Assembly: GCA_020847515.1 (NCBI GenBank)
Contig: JADLBW010000069.1
Span: forward strand, 1 to 64,000
Direction: 5' to 3'
DNA from: Pirellulales bacterium
GTDB lineage: Bacteria > Planctomycetota > Planctomycetia > Pirellulales > Lacipirellulaceae
Length of the DNA stretch: 64,000 nucleotides
The notes beneath the pieces were generated by a model. The model was not told where the DNA came from. It did not search any database and was given only the letters and a program-made list of their open reading frames with translations. Of this stretch, positions 29,211-42,356 are shown piece after piece; position 1 is the first letter of the stretch, and each line of letters starts with the position of its first letter. The position numbers and the translations under genes were made by a program.

Positions 29211-31004
29211 GTGTGGCGCCGTACAGAATTTGTGGAACAGAGCTTGTCCGCTCCGCCGCTCCATCCCCCGCTGCCCTTATTGGAACCGCCGCTCGCGCCG
29301 ATGGCGCCCGAGCAAGCCGCTCTGCGCCCCGGCGTCGCGAATGGGCCGCGGCTTGAATCCTCGGGTTCTGGCGGGAATTCGCCGCTTGCGCCACCTTCGG
29401 CCCTCGAAAACCTGCCATATGGCCCTTCGTCGCCAACCTGGATCAGCCGATTCGCCGACTGGCTCGCCGGAGGGCAAGCGTGGGCCTGGTTCTCCAGTGC
29501 CATTGTCCATTGTTTGGCGCTGATCATCCTGTCACTCGTCATCTTGGCGACGCCCAGCAGCGAACCGCTGTGGGTAAGCGGCGGCTTCGAGACGGCGTCG
29601 ACCGACGATGTCAGCGTCGATCTTAGCGAGATTCCAAGCGAGGCGATCGGGGAACCATCGCTGGGGCCGGTTGAAATCGGCAATTCATATTCCCTTCTAG
29701 GCCCGCGCGACGCCGCCTTGGGTTCGCCCGCCGGGGTCTCCCCCATCCCCGCAATCGGGGGCCGCGCAGCCGCCAACCTGGCCGCTGAGGCGCTGGCGCC
29801 CACCGGGGAAGTGGCCGCCGGGCAGCTCGAGGCGTTCGCTAACCCGCTCGCATCTCGCGGCGGGGGACTGGACGGCCGCCGCCTGGAGAATCGCCGTGCT
29901 GCGGCACTGTCAGGCGGCGGAACGGCCGCGAGCGAGGACGCCGTCGAACGGGCGCTGGCCTGGTTCGCCGAGCATCAGTATCCCGATGGCGGATGGCGAT
30001 TCGATTTAGAGAAGTGCCCGGGATGCCAAGGCGCTTGCCGCAACGCTGGCAGTCACACCTCCAGCACGGCCGCCACGGGACTGGCGCTGCTCAGCTTTCT
30101 GGGCGCCGGCTACACCCATCAGGAGGGCAAGTACGATCATGTGGTGTCCAAGGGACTGTATTACCTTCGCGAACACATGACGATCACCTCGCAGGGAGGC
30201 GATCTGCGGGACAAGTCGGCGGAGCTCGAACTGACGCTGCCGGCGGGTAAACTTCTCAGCGCCATCGATCTGGCTGCCAACGCCCGCCGCGACTCGATGT
30301 ATTCCCATGGCATCGCGAGCCTGGCGCTTACTGAAGCGTATGCGATGACGCGCGACGCCGGGCTTCGCGAACCGGCCGAACAAACTGTGAAATTCATCAT
30401 TAATGCCCAATACAGCGATGGCGGCTGGCGCTACGAGCCTCGCTGGGAGGGGCCTGCCCGGGGGGACATGACCGTTAGCGGGTGGCAAATCGCCGTGCTC
30501 AAAAGCGCCAGCCTGGCTGGCATCGACGTGCCGTACGACGTCTGGATGAAAATCAACGATTTTCTTGACGGCATCCAGTCGGACGGCGGAGCGACCTATC
30601 TTTACCTGCCCGGCGAGCGCGGTACGAAGGCCACGACCGCCATCGGGCTGCTCTGCCGCATGGTGACCGGATGGCCGCGCGAGCATCAGCCGCTGCAGCG
30701 CGGCGCCGTAAAGCTGGGCGGGCAATCGCCGCAGCGCAATAACATGTATTTCAACTACTATGCCTCGCAGGTCCTGCACCACGTCGGCGGACCGAACTGG
30801 CAGAAGTGGAATCCCAAGATGCGCGACTATCTTGTGGAGTCGCAGTCGCGAGACGGACACGAAGCAGGCAGTTGGTACTTCGCTGAACAGCACAGTACGC
30901 CAGGGGGCCGGCTCTACACCACCGCGATGGCCGCCATGACGCTGGAAGTCTACTATCGGTACATGCCGTTGTATCAGGAGTCGTTTGTTGACCGCGGGCG
31001 GTGA
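29211..31004 (+). CDS. Prenyltransferase/squalene-cyclase-fold repeat protein with N-terminal TM segment
   Basis: AVERALAWFAEHQYPDGGWRF, FIINAQYSDGGWRYEP, TYLYLPGERGTKATTAIGLL repeats; TM segment FSSAIVHCLALIILSLVIL. Alternative ATG start 29301. Confidence 0.82.
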   Translation: MWRRTEFVEQSLSAPPLHPPLPLLEPPLAPMAPEQAALRPGVANGPRLESSGSGGNSPLAPPSALENLPYGPSSPTWISRFADWLAGGQAWAWFSSAIVHCLALIILSLVILATPSSEPLWVSGGFETASTDDVSVDLSEIPSEAIGEPSLGPVEIGNSYSLLGPRDAALGSPAGVSPIPAIGGRAAANLAAEALAPTGEVAAGQLEAFANPLASRGGGLDGRRLENRRAAALSGGGTAASEDAVERALAWFAEHQYPDGGWRFDLEKCPGCQGACRNAGSHTSSTAATGLALLSFLGAGYTHQEGKYDHVVSKGLYYLREHMTITSQGGDLRDKSAELELTLPAGKLLSAIDLAANARRDSMYSHGIASLALTEAYAMTRDAGLREPAEQTVKFIINAQYSDGGWRYEPRWEGPARGDMTVSGWQIAVLKSASLAGIDVPYDVWMKINDFLDGIQSDGGATYLYLPGERGTKATTAIGLLCRMVTGWPREHQPLQRGAVKLGGQSPQRNNMYFNYYASQVLHHVGGPNWQKWNPKMRDYLVESQSRDGHEAGSWYFAEQHSTPGGRLYTTAMAAMTLEVYYRYMPLYQESFVDRGR

Positions 31005-31087
31005 ACGCCTTGATAGGGCGAAGAGGGTCGAAGGGTCTTTGGCGACGCGAGCCGTCGCTTAGCCAAGCACGCCAGCCGCAAAAGCCC

Positions 31088-31117
31088 CGATCTGTCAGTA
31101 CAGAAGCTGACAGATCG
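31088..31117. other. Perfect 11-bp inverted repeat
   Basis: CGATCTGTCAG tacagaag CTGACAGATCG. Confidence 0.6.
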
Positions 31118-31256
31118 TTGGCGGGGGCGTCACTGGCGCCGATTCCGTTTCCATGGCAAGTCGTTATCCGCCTCGAAGGGCGTCTCCCAACAGCGTTTTC
31201 CTTCGCACAACTACGGGCCCATCCCAAGCATTCCTTTCGTGCAGTGAAAGAAAAGG

Positions 31257-31307
31257 AAAGCCCGGCCCGAGGCAAGGGCGTCGATCGCCGAAGCGGGCCG
31301 GGCTTTT
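31257..31307 (+). terminator. Rho-independent terminator-like hairpin
   Basis: AAAGCCCGGCCCG - 24 nt - CGGGCCGGGCTTTT, perfect 13-bp stem ending in T-run. Confidence 0.5.
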
Positions 31308-31351
31308 CCCATTGGGGTGCGCGGGTGCGGTGTTCCAATCGGGCGAAAACC

Positions 31352-31383
31352 CCGCCGAGGACTGCCGTAGCGGCACTCGGCGG
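31352..31383. other. Strong hairpin in intergenic block
   Basis: CCGCCGAG-gac-TGCCG-tag-CGGCA-CTCGGCGG, 13 bp with one 3-nt bulge. Confidence 0.55.
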
Positions 31384-31655
31384 ACGTCGGCCTGCCGGCG
31401 GCGTGCGCTTTCGCGGCAGCGTGGGGTAAACCGCGCGCACGCCGACGGCAGACCTGACAGGATGCAAGGCCGCTGGATCGGCGGCAGGCGTGCAGCCCGA
31501 CCGCAACGGTCGAACGAAACGTATGAGGCGAGGATGAGGCGGTAGCGATTCGTCGACGCGTATCGTTCGCCGCGGCGGCCCGGCGAAACGTCGAAGTTCG
31601 CCGGCAACTCAAACGTAGGTCGAAAGGGACGAGAGTCAAATCAAAAACCGACGAA

Positions 31656-32447
31656 CTATTGCCACTTGGGCAGTCGACCCGCCAGCGTCGCAGAGATCCC
31701 TTCTTGCGCCGCTTCCGTCGTGCGGGCCGTGGCAACCATGATGGCGCCGGCCGATAACTGCGTACTGAGATTCTCGCCCAGCGTTTCATTAAGCAGCCGC
31801 TTGGTCAACTGAACGGCCTCCGGCGCCCCGGCGGCACAGTCGTTGGCCAACTGCATCGCCCGGGCCCATACGGTGTCAGGGGCTGTCAGCTCGTGAAACA
31901 CGCCCAGCCGATGGGCTTCAGCCGCGCCGATCGTTTGTCCCGTCAGCAGCAGCCGCGCGCCCTGGCCGGCCCCGATCCGAAAGCAGAGTAGCGGCGCCGC
32001 CAGCCCGGCGACCATGCCTTGGCGCGCATCCGGCACTCCAAAGGCGGCCGAATTGCTCGCGACAACAATGTCTGCCGCGGCGACCAGCGCAGCCCCAGCG
32101 GCCAGCGCCGCGCCATTGACGGCGGCGATGATCGGCTTGGTGATCTCGAGCATCCGTACCAGCAGTTCGCGAAAATCGGCCGCGTCCTCGCCCCACTGCT
32201 CTTCGGCGTCGTTGTTTTCGCAGTCGCCTTGCATCTCGTGAAGATCGGCGCCGACGCAAAAATCGTTCCCCGCGCCCGTGATGATGATCGAGCGGGCCCG
32301 CTTCTCCAGGTACAAGTCGTCGAGCGCCTCGACGATCTGCGGCACCATGGATCGAGTCAGCGCATTACCGAAGTCCGGGCGGTTGAGGATAATGGTTCCG
32401 GCTCTGTCGACGACTCTTACTTCAATGGCGCTGCTGGACATGTACAT
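31656..32447 (-). CDS. Enoyl-CoA hydratase/isomerase family
   Basis: VDRAGTIILNRPDFGNALTRSMV, ITGAGNDFCVGADLHEMQ, AAVNGAALAAGAALVAAADIVVAS; start refined (32447 or 32441). Confidence 0.88.
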   Translation of the reverse strand: MYMSSSAIEVRVVDRAGTIILNRPDFGNALTRSMVPQIVEALDDLYLEKRARSIIITGAGNDFCVGADLHEMQGDCENNDAEEQWGEDAADFRELLVRMLEITKPIIAAVNGAALAAGAALVAAADIVVASNSAAFGVPDARQGMVAGLAAPLLCFRIGAGQGARLLLTGQTIGAAEAHRLGVFHELTAPDTVWARAMQLANDCAAGAPEAVQLTKRLLNETLGENLSTQLSAGAIMVATARTTEAAQEGISATLAGRLPKWQ

Positions 32448-32496
32448 TGTGGTATCGATTGCGGGTAACGGGCTGTCGTCAACGGCCACCGGGCGG

Positions 32497-33873
32497 CTAC
32501 GTCCACTCCTTGGCCAGGCGGGTCTCTACGGCGATATCTACGGCGTCGCGCGGTACGCGGGCGGGCCAGACCCCGCAGTTGACCATGACCGCGGGCGCAC
32601 CGCTTGCCAGTCGCAGCCAAGGTCGAAACGCTGACGTTAATTCTAGCGTCAGTTCGGCGAAGCGGCGGCAGGCCTGGTGCGATTTGGAATGATAAGCCAA
32701 ATGGATCCAACTCGGGCCGACGCCATCGCCTGCAGGGTGAAGCTCTTTGATGGTTGCGGCGCCGCCGTCGCCGGGCGGATGAAGCTGCTTCTTGGCCACC
32801 TTGACGATGTGCTTGCGGAGCTGCGGGTGGGCTCCTGCATCGAGTTCAATAAGCGCCTCGGCCGTAAAGCCGGTTTGATAGAGAACCTCAAGCAGCCACG
32901 AACGGTCGCTCGCTCGGCCGATCGCCCCCTCCAAGGCAAGTGATTGCGACCCCGCAACCCCGGCGCGAAGTTGTGCGGTCTCGACATGGACGTCGGCGTA
33001 CTCGACGGCGGTCTTCTGACGGCTTGCCGTCAACCATGCCAGCAACCTTGCAGCGGCCGCCGGACTGGCCTGCTGCGCCAGTTGTACCGAGATTTCGCCC
33101 TTCGCCGACAGCTCGATCGCGCGCACATGGGCAGTGGCGGCTGCGATCCCGTTGGCGGCTGCCTCGCTGGGGCCTTCCCAATCGAACCACGATGCGCAGT
33201 TGGCGGCGACCGCGGCAGCCGCCAGGCGATCGTAGTCGATCCACGTCCAGCCCAGTTCATGGACGGCCATCGCGATCGACGGCGCGGTCGCATCATACCA
33301 GCCGGCGACGATGACGCGCGCTTCCTCCGCTAAGGCCGTCGCAATCGGTCCGGCGCCGAGCTGCAGATCTGCCGCCAACAGCGGTTCCTTGAGATCGCGC
33401 CATCGAGCGCCTGTCTCCACATTTCGCAGGTCGACGCCGTCCGCCACGAGCATGTCGAGAATCGGCAACACGTTGCTGCCTCGGACCGCCGACACCGGCA
33501 CGTCGCCGCAGCCCGAGCCTACCAGCGCTCCAGCAGCCTGCTCTACGCACGCATAGGCGTCGGCCCAGCCTGCCGATGCAATTACCCGGAAGTTCGGTTC
33601 CAGGAAGAGCGCTGGGCCGAGTCCCCTTAAGGCGTCGGCAAATCCGTGCGGCCAAGCAGGCAATTCCGGGCGGACCCCCGGCTCGACGGCGATCGAGGAA
33701 ACGCGCGGGTAATCGAGCTGCAGCCAGTCGACGTCGGGGCCGTGAAGCAGCTCTTCCATCCCCAGGGGAGCGGCATCGCTATCGCACTGTAGTCGAGCAA
33801 ATCGCATGGCTCTGTGGCGGTCCAAAACGGCCGCGCTGCGGCGGTGTTTCTCGGCAACACGCACCCACCCCAT
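32497..33873 (-). CDS. AtuA-like (DUF1446, acyclic terpene utilisation) family protein
   Basis: DVDWLQLDYPRVSSIAV...PNFRVIASAGWADAYACVEQAAGALVGSGCGDVPVSAVRGSNVL follows the AtuA N-terminal layout; neighbour is an enoyl-CoA hydratase. Alternative start 33807. Confidence 0.6.
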   Translation of the reverse strand: MGWVRVAEKHRRSAAVLDRHRAMRFARLQCDSDAAPLGMEELLHGPDVDWLQLDYPRVSSIAVEPGVRPELPAWPHGFADALRGLGPALFLEPNFRVIASAGWADAYACVEQAAGALVGSGCGDVPVSAVRGSNVLPILDMLVADGVDLRNVETGARWRDLKEPLLAADLQLGAGPIATALAEEARVIVAGWYDATAPSIAMAVHELGWTWIDYDRLAAAAVAANCASWFDWEGPSEAAANGIAAATAHVRAIELSAKGEISVQLAQQASPAAAARLLAWLTASRQKTAVEYADVHVETAQLRAGVAGSQSLALEGAIGRASDRSWLLEVLYQTGFTAEALIELDAGAHPQLRKHIVKVAKKQLHPPGDGGAATIKELHPAGDGVGPSWIHLAYHSKSHQACRRFAELTLELTSAFRPWLRLASGAPAVMVNCGVWPARVPRDAVDIAVETRLAKEWT

Positions 33874-34047
33874 CGTCGACGTTTTTCAACATCGTGCGCT
33901 TGGTGGCACGCCGGAACGGGCCTCTCTCTCGAAGCCAAAGTCCTCATGCACCAACACTTTACGCTGTATTAGCCAGGCTCGCAACGGCGACGCGGCGCAC
34001 CGGGTGCAACGGTCGGCGACACGATCGCTCGTCGACCTCTGCCCTTC

Positions 34048-35661
34048 ATGAGGAAGCCCGCTGTGCCAATGAAGCCTCACCGCCGCGCCGCCAATGGACA
34101 ATCGCCTAACGTACGCCAGGCCCCAGGCGGCGACGAGACCCCGCCGCGATTGAAGAAGCAGAAGCCCGTCGCCCAGGCAAGCGATGTTGAACCCCTCCAT
34201 AGCGACGAGCCGTTTGAAGAGGGTGCCGCCGACGATTACGAGTCGTTTGAGGGCGAAGAAGAGACCGCCATTGACGACCCCGTCCGCATGTATCTCATGC
34301 AGATGGGGGAGATCCCCATGCTCAGCCGGGATAACGAGGTGGCCGCCGCCCGGCAGATCGAAGCCACGCGGCAACGGTTCCGCCGCACCATGATGTGCAG
34401 CGATTATATGTTGCACGCCGCCGTCGAATTACTGCAGAAGGTGGCCGACGGCACGCTACGCCTTGATCGGACGATCGAAATCTCCGTTACGAACACGTCG
34501 GAAAAGAAAAGAATCCTCAAGCGGATCGCGCCCAATGTCGCCACGGCTCGCCGATTGATGGATCAAAACCGCGCCGATTTCCGCCTCGCAGTCAGCAAAC
34601 GCCTTTCCAGCGGCGAAAAGCACGCCGCCTGGCGGCGACTCATAGTTCGCCGTAACAAGATCGTGCGGCTGGTCGAAGAGCTGAACCTCCGCTTGCAGCG
34701 GCTCATGCCGCTGCTGGGGCAATTGCAGGAAATCTCCGGCCGCATGCTCTCCCTTAAGGCGCAACTGGCGGATTCTGAACGCCTGCTCCACCGCGGCAAC
34801 GAGCACGAATTGCGGGCCGAGCTTCGATATCTCATGCGGATCACCCAGGAGACGCCCTCGACGCTCGCCCGGCTGATGTCGCGCACCTTCTGCCGCAAGC
34901 AGGCGTACGATGCGGCCAAGCGCGATCTGTCAGCGGCAAATTTGCGGCTCGTCGTCTCCATCGCGAAGCGGTACCGCAACCGCGGCATGAGTTTTCTCGA
35001 TCTGATTCAGGAAGGAAACACCGGCCTCATGCGGGCGGTGGACAAGTTCGAACACGCCCGCGGTTTCAAGTTTTCAACCTATGCCACGTGGTGGATACGC
35101 CAGGCGATCACCCGCGCCATAGCAGACCAGAGCCGCACGATCCGACTCCCCGTGCACATGATCGATACGATGAGCAAGATTCGCGCGGTGACCACTGACT
35201 TCGTCCAGTCGCACGGTCGCGAGCCGAACCCCGAGGAGATCGCGGAGTTGGCTGGACTGTCTCTGGAAGACGCCCGCTGCGTTCACAAGATGACGCGCCA
35301 GCCGCTCTCGTTGGACCAGCCCGTAGGCGACCACGAGGACAACTACTTCGGCGAATTCCTCGAGGAGCAGCGCGACGAAGACCCCCTCTACGACACGCAT
35401 CTCGAGGCCCTCAAGGCGCGCCTGGAAGAAGTGATGACCGAACTGACCTACCGCGAACGAGAAATTCTCAGGCTGCGGTACGGTCTGGCCGACGGCTACA
35501 CGTATACGCTCGAAGAGGTGGGCAAGATCTTTTCCGTCACTCGCGAGCGCGTCCGGCAGATCGAGTCCAAGGCGGTCCGTAAACTGCAAAGCCCCTATCG
35601 CGCTCGCGCCTTAACGGGGTTTCTCGACGGCATCGAGCCGATGCCCCTCGACGTTCCCTGA
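34048..35661 (+). CDS. RNA polymerase sigma-70 factor (RpoD/SigA-like)
   Basis: [21 protein letters not shown] (1.2), [61 protein letters not shown] (2), [27 protein letters not shown] (4.2). Confidence 0.93.
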   Translation: MRKPAVPMKPHRRAANGQSPNVRQAPGGDETPPRLKKQKPVAQASDVEPLHSDEPFEEGAADDYESFEGEEETAIDDPVRMYLMQMGEIPMLSRDNEVAAARQIEATRQRFRRTMMCSDYMLHAAVELLQKVADGTLRLDRTIEISVTNTSEKKRILKRIAPNVATARRLMDQNRADFRLAVSKRLSSGEKHAAWRRLIVRRNKIVRLVEELNLRLQRLMPLLGQLQEISGRMLSLKAQLADSERLLHRGNEHELRAELRYLMRITQETPSTLARLMSRTFCRKQAYDAAKRDLSAANLRLVVSIAKRYRNRGMSFLDLIQEGNTGLMRAVDKFEHARGFKFSTYATWWIRQAITRAIADQSRTIRLPVHMIDTMSKIRAVTTDFVQSHGREPNPEEIAELAGLSLEDARCVHKMTRQPLSLDQPVGDHEDNYFGEFLEEQRDEDPLYDTHLEALKARLEEVMTELTYREREILRLRYGLADGYTYTLEEVGKIFSVTRERVRQIESKAVRKLQSPYRARALTGFLDGIEPMPLDVP

Positions 35662-35713
35662 GGCGCCCAAGCCCGCCGCGGCGCCGCAGCGACCTGGTCG
35701 ATCGACGAAACGC

Positions 35714-36637
35714 CTAGGCCGCGGCCGACGCAAAACTCTCGATTTCCAGTCGTACCAACTCTTCGGCCACGGCCGCGGCGGTCTCGGGGCGGCGCAGCGG
35801 ATCCTTCGCCAACATGCGATGGACGAGCGACGCCACGCCCTTAGGCGTGTCCGGCCGACGGGCGCGAACGCACTCCGGCTTCGCCTCCCGATGGAGGCGC
35901 AACAGGTGTTCGGCGTCGCGACCGACGAAAGGCAGCGCGCCGCAAAGCACTTCATACAACGTCACGCCGAGGCTGTAGACGTCGCTCTGCGGCGAGGCCG
36001 CCAGCGCCGAGGTAAGCGTTTCCGGCGCCAGGTAGTTAAGCGTGCCGTATACCGGTCGCTGCGACCAATGTCGGCTTTCACCAGGCGTGTGCACGAAGCC
36101 GAGGTCCACGAGCGTTGCATGCCCGTCGGGGCCGACGACGATATTCGCCGGCTTTACGTCCGAATGGATCATCCGCGCCGTAGTGTGCAGGGCGTCGAGC
36201 GCTTCGGCCACCTGTCGGGCGATCCATAGCGTAAGCGCCAGCGGCAGGCTTCGCTGCTGCTCCAAAATCCGGGCCAGCGATCGCCCTTCAAGCTTGGGGC
36301 TGACCGTATAAAACGGCGGCTGCTCAACGCCAGCCGAAAGTACGGGAAGGAGGTGCGGATGGGAGACCTTGCGACCCACCCACGCCGCGCGGCGTTGCAT
36401 CTCGATCGCGTGCGGGTCGCGCCACCATTCCTTGCGGAGCACCTTTAGCACATAGGAGTCGGGGGCGTCGTCCGCGCCCTCCGCCGGGCGCGCCAGGTAA
36501 ACCCGGGCCAATTCGCTCTCGTTGATCAGCCGCACAAGCTGCCAGGGGCCGATGCGGCCTATGAGCCGGGACGCGCTGCCTTCGGCGGTAGGGGCGGCGG
36601 GAGGTTTGGCGGCAAACGATTTCTCGACGGTGGCCAT
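35714..36637 (-). CDS. Serine/threonine protein kinase
   Basis: VLKVLRKE lysine, HSDVKPANIV catalytic loop, VDLGF, GTLNYLAPE, DVYSLGVTLYEVLCG; start refined to 36637. Confidence 0.88.
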   Translation of the reverse strand: MATVEKSFAAKPPAAPTAEGSASRLIGRIGPWQLVRLINESELARVYLARPAEGADDAPDSYVLKVLRKEWWRDPHAIEMQRRAAWVGRKVSHPHLLPVLSAGVEQPPFYTVSPKLEGRSLARILEQQRSLPLALTLWIARQVAEALDALHTTARMIHSDVKPANIVVGPDGHATLVDLGFVHTPGESRHWSQRPVYGTLNYLAPETLTSALAASPQSDVYSLGVTLYEVLCGALPFVGRDAEHLLRLHREAKPECVRARRPDTPKGVASLVHRMLAKDPLRRPETAAAVAEELVRLEIESFASAAA

Positions 36638-36848
36638 TCGTGCTCTTTGCAGCTTCCTGTTCCGGGTCAGATAGCGCACGGCATGCCGGGCGACGGCGCT
36701 GCTGCCTGCGCGAAGTCGGCGGCGGGAACAGCCGACCCCAGCACAGCAAATCGGCCAAATCCCGGCTCGCGCTCGATGCGAAGAAACCGATTTTTCCGGT
36801 CGCCGCATCCGCGCCGGTGAAGCTGGGGAAGCAGCGAGGTCTTTGCCG

Positions 36849-37886
36849 TCAGCCGCCCACGTAGCGTGCATGCACTGCGCGAGCTTCGGCCGGATCGCCC
36901 GTGCCTCCGACGATGGTCCGACCGTCGGCGAACACCGTAATGCGGTACTTTTCGACCTCGACGCGCAGCAGAAAATCGTTGAGGTTTACGCGACCGACTT
37001 CGCTCAGCTTCTTTGCCAGATTCGGTAAAGAAATCCGTTCGCCCGAGGAGGCGAGTTGTACGGCATTGCGCCCGCAAAGCGAAACAGCCGCAGCGCCGCG
37101 GCGCCCGTCGAGCCACGGAAAATCCCGCTCTCCGCAGGCCCGGCAGCGGTTGTCCCGAAGGCGAGAAACGCCGATGCTGCGAATTTGATTGCTCCACAGA
37201 TCAACCAGCGTGAGCCGGCGATTCACGGCGGCGAGGTTGCCGCTCAAAATCTTCAGCGCTTCGGCCGACTGTAGCGCTGCGATTACGCTGACGACCGGCC
37301 CGATCACTCCGGCCGTCTCGCACGTCGGCTGGGTTTCAGCCGGCGGCGGATCAGCAATGAGGCAGCTCAAGCAGGCCGTCTCCCCCGGCAGCACGGGCAG
37401 AACTTGTCCCTCGGCGCCCACGCAGCCGCCAAATATCCACGGCGTTCCCCGAGAAATCGCGAAGTCGTTGAGCAGATAGCGAACCTCGAAATTATCCGTG
37501 CCGTCGACGATCAGATCGACGTCTCCGGCCAGCGCCGCAATATTCGCCGCCGAGACGTCCGCTACAACCGGTTCTACGACGATCGCCGAATTGATGTGCG
37601 ACAGCCGCCGGGCGCCAGCCACCGCCTTTGGCAACTCTGCGGCAACGTCCTGCTCGTCAAACAGCACTTGCCGGTGCAGATTGTCGGCTTCCAGGAAATC
37701 GCGATCGACGACGCGCACCAAGCCCACTCCGGCCCGCACCAGCAGGTCGGCGGCGACGCTGCCCAGCGCGCCGCAACCGCATACCAGGACCCGCCCTCGC
37801 AGTAGCCGCCGTTGGCCTTCGGGTCCGAGGGGCGCGAATCGCATCTGACGGCGATAGCGATCGAGGTCTGCGTCTGATGCGCTCAT
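36849..37886 (-). CDS. HesA/MoeB/ThiF family adenylyltransferase
   Basis: VLVCGCGALGSVAADLLVRAGVG, DRDFLEADNLHRQ, DGTDNFEVRYLLND, CxxC pairs CLSC / CRAC. Confidence 0.92.
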   Translation of the reverse strand: MSASDADLDRYRRQMRFAPLGPEGQRRLLRGRVLVCGCGALGSVAADLLVRAGVGLVRVVDRDFLEADNLHRQVLFDEQDVAAELPKAVAGARRLSHINSAIVVEPVVADVSAANIAALAGDVDLIVDGTDNFEVRYLLNDFAISRGTPWIFGGCVGAEGQVLPVLPGETACLSCLIADPPPAETQPTCETAGVIGPVVSVIAALQSAEALKILSGNLAAVNRRLTLVDLWSNQIRSIGVSRLRDNRCRACGERDFPWLDGRRGAAAVSLCGRNAVQLASSGERISLPNLAKKLSEVGRVNLNDFLLRVEVEKYRITVFADGRTIVGGTGDPAEARAVHARYVGG

Positions 37887-37962
37887 GATCTACGTGTGTA
37901 GGCAAGCCGCGGCCCCCTGCGGCGGCAGCCTGCACGCTCGACCCACCCGTCCAAGTTGCGAT

Positions 37963-38909
37963 TTATCGAGTGCCTGGCCCGGCGAAGTATCCTGCAAGAT
38001 CGAACTCCGGGGCTAGTTCCGCCTGCAAGCTGTCGGCAGCTTCGCGGGCCGATGCAACATCAACGTAAGCGTCATCGTACCGGATCGCAATGACTGGCTT
38101 GTCGATCGCGTGCACCGTAGCCGGCGGGCGTTGCCCCGAAATAACTACGGCGACGACGAAGTCGCCATTGTCCACGCTGTTTCCGTCAACAACATCCAAG
38201 TCGCTGACGGCGACCCCCGCCAGCGGGCCCCCTGGGTCAGTCCGCTGAAGTTCTTCGCGGCTAAGCAGCACGGCATGGACGCTGGGATGCCAGTAAAACG
38301 CAGCCAATTCATTTACCGCGCCGCCAGACCCTTCGCGCAGATCGATCAGCAGCCGCACTCCAATTGTATCGGCCTGCCGCAGCACATCCGCCCCTGGGTG
38401 CGGCGCCAGCAGGGCAGCCTGGCAGTCGCGGGCCTGTCGCAGGATCGACTCGTCGACGCCCCGGCTCGCCAATCCCCGCAGCACGGTCCGGCGGCGCTCC
38501 ATTCGCAAGTGGCGTCCATGAACCTCCAGCCGCCGCAGGCCAAACGTGTGCGACCATTCGCGCTGCACTCCGCTGGCGTAGCGCACCGTCAACCGCGCCT
38601 CATACAGAAACGGCAATTCCTCCGTCCAGTAGCAAGGCTCCGGAATAATGCCTGACGCCGCCGCGGGAGCCCCGGGCGCTAGTTCGCCCGACAAGGTGAA
38701 GCACGTCGGCAGCGTGCGGGCATAGAGGCACTTCGGACCGTAGAGGACGCCGGACACTGCGCTTATTCGGTCGGCAGGGTCTCCTTCATCGGGATCGCGC
38801 TGGGGCGCGACCGCGACGAACGCAAGCCGAGCCGCGTTTTCCGTGGCTTCCTCAAGACGCAACCGTATCCGATGCTGCAAATCGTTCGTAAGGTAGTCCT
38901 GGTTGAATT

Positions 38910-38913
<4 letters not shown>
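37963..38913 (-). CDS. Short GH2-like (Ig-like plus partial TIM-barrel) protein, probably catalytically degenerate
   Basis: WTEELPFLYEARLTV...HTFGLRRLEVHGRHLRMERRRTVLRG ... DVLRQADTIGVRLLIDLREG ... FYWHPSVHAVLLS resembles GH2 domain order; overlaps uvrA stop by 4 bp. Confidence 0.5.
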
Positions 38914-41855
<2,942 letters not shown>

Positions 41856-41970
41856 AGCAACGGCCTCTAGCGACGCTGGCGAGCGCTCGATAAACCAATC
41901 AGTCTACCGCGCCGCGGCGGCCCCGTGCCACTAGCCGAAACTACCCCTAGCAGAAGCAAAGCCGTCGATC

Positions 41971-41979
41971 TGCTATAAT
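41971..41979 (+). promoter_or_regulatory. Extended -10 promoter TGCTATAAT
   Basis: TG-N-TATAAT, about 35 bp upstream of ATG 42015. Confidence 0.4.
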
Positions 41980-42014
41980 CGCCCGGTCATACTCACTTAG
42001 GGGAATGCTTGCGA

Positions 42015-42320
42015 ATGTCTGCGAAGAAGCGTCGAAATCCGTTCTACATCCTGCTTATCCCTGTCGGCATCGTGTTCGTCGTCACAGCGTTCGCCTACGG
42101 GTTTATGGCCTTCCAAGCCGTAAACGCCGTGCGGGCCGAAGCGGGCCGGCATGCGGGGCATCCGTTATTTCAGTGGCTGCGGCTGCACGGCGATCTGGCG
42201 TTGCTGGTGGAATTGGCCGCGCTGGCGGCGCTGACCGTCGGCGCCATTGGCACGGACCGGTGGTGGGACCAGGTGCAGCGCGAGCAAGACCAATTCGATG
42301 CGATCGCCGGTCGGCGATGA
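42015..42320 (+). CDS. Small membrane protein, hypothetical
   Basis: Two hydrophobic segments (FYILLIPVGIVFVVTAFAYGFM; LALLVELAALAALTVGAIG); AGGGGA upstream. Confidence 0.7.
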   Translation: MSAKKRRNPFYILLIPVGIVFVVTAFAYGFMAFQAVNAVRAEAGRHAGHPLFQWLRLHGDLALLVELAALAALTVGAIGTDRWWDQVQREQDQFDAIAGRR

Positions 42321-42356
42321 GTCGGCCCGGGGACCCATAGGCCTCAGGAGGCGTGC

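Noticed and set aside
31164-31607. 147-aa minus-strand ORF in the 31005-31655 gap
   Set aside because: No recognisable motif, overlaps several strong hairpins and other equally long random ORFs; kept as non-coding pending a homology search
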